From Franzmannia qiaohouensis (GTDB taxonomy: Bacteria > Pseudomonadota > Gammaproteobacteria > Pseudomonadales > Halomonadaceae): a stretch of 64,000 nucleotides of DNA. Below, in pieces: positions 61,835 through 64,000 of the stretch (position 1 is its first letter; every line of letters begins with the position of its first letter). The translations under genes were made by a program, and so were the position numbers. The notes beneath the pieces are model-generated. The model was not told the DNA's origin. It did no database searches and saw only the letters and a list, made by a program, of their open reading frames with translations. Location of the stretch: assembly GCF_031451695.1 (NCBI RefSeq), contig NZ_JARWAM010000003.1, positions 124,001 to 188,000 of the forward strand, given 5' to 3'.

Positions 61835-62137
61835 CTAGAAAACCAGCGGCATGCGCGACGACAGCGGGTCATGATAGTGGGCGTCGCGCCCGATCATCTC
61901 GTCGTGGGCCACGTACTGCACCAGGTAGGCGCGATGGATGCCGGCGCGCTTGAGCTCGAGGTAGATGTCGTCGAGGGCGCGAAACATCACCGGCTTGCCG
62001 CGCCGGCACAGCATATGGCGCTGCCCTTCCACGTCTTCCAGCTCGAGCTGATAGTAGCGGCTGCCGGCGTGGCTGATGACGCGAATCTCGAAATTGTCGT
62101 GGTCGGCCACAAAGGCCTTGAGATGATCGAACTCCAT
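61835..62137 (-). CDS. Small conserved protein, DUF6482-like
   Basis: A 100-residue acidic-to-neutral cytoplasmic protein without signal or membrane segments. FEIRVISHAGSRYYQLELED is followed by RRGKPVMFRALDDIYLELKR, and it resembles the short DUF6482 proteins of Halomonas and Pseudomonas. The function is unknown. It is convergent with the DUF393 gene, 4 bp apart. Confidence 0.7.
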   Translation of the reverse strand: MEFDHLKAFVADHDNFEIRVISHAGSRYYQLELEDVEGQRHMLCRRGKPVMFRALDDIYLELKRAGIHRAYLVQYVAHDEMIGRDAHYHDPLSSRMPLVF

Positions 62138-62286
62138 GGATCCAGCTCCCGAAAAATGACGACGATTGGTAGGTAAATAGGGGTGAGCATGGCGCCACCC
62201 GATGACAGCGTCGTGTCCCTACAGCGACAGATTTGTGACCCTGTCCAAGTCGTCAAGTTCCAGGCGCAAGTCGGCTTTCTACGTGC

Positions 62287-62580
62287 TTACTGATAGTCGG
62301 CAGGATCGATCGCCTTGCCCAGCGAGTTGCGATCGACCCAGTTGCCGGCCTTGGTCTCCTTGTAGCGGAACACCACCCGGTCGCCGACCTTGACCGGCAC
62401 CTCGGAGTCCTCGGTCTGGTAGCTGTAGGTCACGCCGTCGACCACCAGCCGGTGGCGGTAGAGATCGGGCATGCCCAGCCACTCCTTGAACGGGCCTTCG
62501 CGCTCGAGCTCCTGGAGCTCGCCGCGTCCCTCGAGCTTGGGAATGCGCTTGCGGTTACCGCGTCGAAATCCGCCTGCCAT
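62287..62580 (-). CDS. Hypothetical protein, 97 residues
   Basis: A basic N-terminus (MAGGFRRGNRKRIPKLEGRG) is followed by a predicted small beta-rich domain with VDGVTYSYQTEDSEVPVKVG and DRVVFRYKETKAGNWVDRNS. I do not recognise the family. It has an AGGAGGC ribosome site before ATG 62580 and normal codon use, so it is probably real. It lies alone between the DUF6482-like gene and dnaB. Confidence 0.65.
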   Translation of the reverse strand: MAGGFRRGNRKRIPKLEGRGELQELEREGPFKEWLGMPDLYRHRLVVDGVTYSYQTEDSEVPVKVGDRVVFRYKETKAGNWVDRNSLGKAIDPADYQ

Positions 62581-62651
62581 GAGGCCTCCTGATTGCGGGT
62601 TGCGTGGGGCTCGGCATTATACGGGCTGGGCGCCGCGGCTCAAGGCCGGCC

Positions 62652-64000
62652 CTATTCCCCGAAGTGCTGGCCGTAGCTATCCGGGGCCAGATCCTCGAAG
62701 CGCGTGTACTTGCCGATGAACGCCATGTGCACCGTGCCGATGGGCCCGTTACGCTGCTTGCCGATGATCAGCTCGGCGAGCCCCTGATTGTCGGGATTGT
62801 CCGGATTATAGACCTCGTCGCGATAGACGAAGGCGATCACGTCGGCGTCCTGCTCGATGGCGCCCGACTCGCGCAGGTCGGACATCACCGGGCGCTTGTT
62901 GGGACGCTGCTCCAGCGAACGGTTGAGCTGCGACAGCGATACCACCGGGCAGCCGAACTCCTTGGCCAACCCCTTCAACGAGCGCGAGATCTCGGAGATC
63001 TCGCCGGTGCGATTCTCGGAGAAGCCGGGGATCTGCATCAGCTGAAGATAGTCGATCATGATCAGGCCGATATTGCCGTGCTCGCGAACGATGCGCCGCA
63101 CCCGCGAGCGCATCTCGTTGGGCGACAGCGCCGCGGTGTCGTCGATGAACAGCTGCTTGTCCTTGAGCAGATTGACCGCCGAGGTCAGCCGCGGCCAGTC
63201 CTCGTCCTCGAGCTGGCCGGTGCGCACCCGAGTCTGGTCGATGCGCCCCAGCGACGACAGCATGCGCAGCATCAGCGATTCGGCGGGCATCTCCATGGAG
63301 AACACCACCACCGGCTTGTCGCTGGAGATCACCGCGTGCTCGACCAGGTTCATGGCGAAGGTGGTCTTGCCCATTGAGGGCCTTCCGGCAATGATCACCA
63401 GGTCGGATGGCTGCAGCCCCGAGGTCATGTCGTCGAGATCGCGAAAACCGGTCGACAGCCCGCTCATCTCGCCCTGCATGTTGAACAGCTCGTCGATGCG
63501 GTCCACCGCCTTGGCGAGCAGCTCGCTCATGCCGATCGGGCCGCCCGACTTGGGCCGCTCTTCGCTGATCTGGAACACCAGCCGCTCGGCCTCGTTGACC
63601 AGCTCGTCGGCGGGCCGCCCCTGGGGCGCGAAGGCACTCTCGGCGACCTGGTTGGCAGCCTGGATCAGTTTGCGCAGGGTGGCGCGTTCACGGACGATGT
63701 CGGCGTAGGCCCGGATGTTGCTCGCCGACGGGGTATTGCGCGCCAGCTCGGCGAGGTAGGCCAGCCCGCCCACGGTATCCAGCTGATCGCGGTTCTCCAG
63801 CGCCTCGGAGAGGGTCACCACGTCCAGCGGGTGGCCACCCTCGGCCAGGCCCTGCATGGCGTTGAACACCAGCCGATGTTCGTAGCGGTAGAAGTCTCCC
63901 CCCACCAGCCGCTCGGAGACGGTGTCCCAGGCCTGATTGTCGAGCATCAGTCCGCCCAGCACCGACTGTTCGGCTTCCAGCGAATGGGGCGGCACCTTGA
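62652..64000 (-). CDS. dnaB: Replicative DNA helicase DnaB (N-terminus beyond the window)
   Basis: At least 448 residues of the hexameric replicative helicase, read from the right edge. The first visible codons give KVPPHSLEAEQSVLGGLMLD, a typical DnaB start region, so only the extreme N-terminus is missing; the apparent start at 63995 is an internal GTG. Walker A is AGRPSMGKTTFAMNLVEHA and Walker B-type residues lie in GLIMIDYLQLM, with SLSQLNRSLEQRPNKRP following. No intein is seen. Confidence 0.96.
   Translation of the reverse strand, partial: KVPPHSLEAEQSVLGGLMLDNQAWDTVSERLVGGDFYRYEHRLVFNAMQGLAEGGHPLDVVTLSEALENRDQLDTVGGLAYLAELARNTPSASNIRAYADIVRERATLRKLIQAANQVAESAFAPQGRPADELVNEAERLVFQISEERPKSGGPIGMSELLAKAVDRIDELFNMQGEMSGLSTGFRDLDDMTSGLQPSDLVIIAGRPSMGKTTFAMNLVEHAVISSDKPVVVFSMEMPAESLMLRMLSSLGRIDQTRVRTGQLEDEDWPRLTSAVNLLKDKQLFIDDTAALSPNEMRSRVRRIVREHGNIGLIMIDYLQLMQIPGFSENRTGEISEISRSLKGLAKEFGCPVVSLSQLNRSLEQRPNKRPVMSDLRESGAIEQDADVIAFVYRDEVYNPDNPDNQGLAELIIGKQRNGPIGTVHMAFIGKYTRFEDLAPDSYGQHFGE

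Overview
The window is GC-rich DNA from a halophilic or halotolerant gammaproteobacterium, most likely a member of the Halomonadaceae. The content points that way: an ectoine hydroxylase (ectD), a BCCT osmolyte transporter, a glycine betaine/dimethylglycine catabolic block laid out as in Pseudomonas, two different Mrp-type Na+/H+ antiporter operons, a PHB regulator (phaR), and otherwise ordinary gammaproteobacterial housekeeping neighbourhoods. The genus is inferred from gene content, not computed. No rRNA, tRNA, CRISPR array, prophage or complete insertion sequence was seen.

Layout. 1-2,000: a 139-bp IS5-type MITE-like insertion, then a BCCT transporter. 2,024-10,216 (minus): etfB-etfA-dgcB-dgcA-V4R/DUF5943-like-M19 dipeptidase-like, the dimethylglycine demethylation block, with two hairpin-rich spacers. 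10,343-14,701 (minus): mtgA, a GbdR-like regulator, then the formaldehyde detoxification pair fghA and frmA. Demethylation of betaine and dimethylglycine releases formaldehyde, so catabolism and detoxification sit side by side. 14,864-20,177: a LysR regulator, a Crp/Fnr-type regulator, ectD, L-serine ammonia-lyase, and a GcvA-like LysR regulator. 20,251-24,486 (minus): the macromolecular synthesis operon rpsU-dnaG-rpoD with an internal terminator. 24,773-27,561: tsaD followed by a diverged second copy of its own 3' end, plsY, folB, folK. 27,578-35,741 (minus): cca, glpE, apaH, apaG, rsmA, pdxA, surA, lptD. 35,905-38,029 (plus): amgK, murU (peptidoglycan recycling) and an OsmC-family gene. 38,071-42,048 (minus): coq7, hinT, prkB-like, purD, phaR. 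42,169-46,326: rsmE, an MltB-like lipoprotein transglycosylase, and a DUF2256 / DASH-cryptochrome / DUF3429 operon. 46,523-58,579: a seven-gene mrp operon (minus) and a six-gene mrp operon with fused A and B subunits (plus), arranged head to head. 58,587-64,000: hemH, an iron-sulfur photolyase with a DUF393 partner, two small uncharacterised genes, and dnaB running off the right end.

How it fits together. Much of the accessory content serves life in salty, alkaline, sunlit water: import and catabolism of betaine-type osmolytes, hydroxyectoine synthesis, Na+ export by two antiporters, and two light-dependent repair flavoproteins. The most unusual features are a recombination scar downstream of tsaD, hairpin elements inside the dgc operon, altered metal-site residues in DgcA and the M19 protein, the paired antiporter operons, and a similar spaced motif upstream of both photolyase-family operons.
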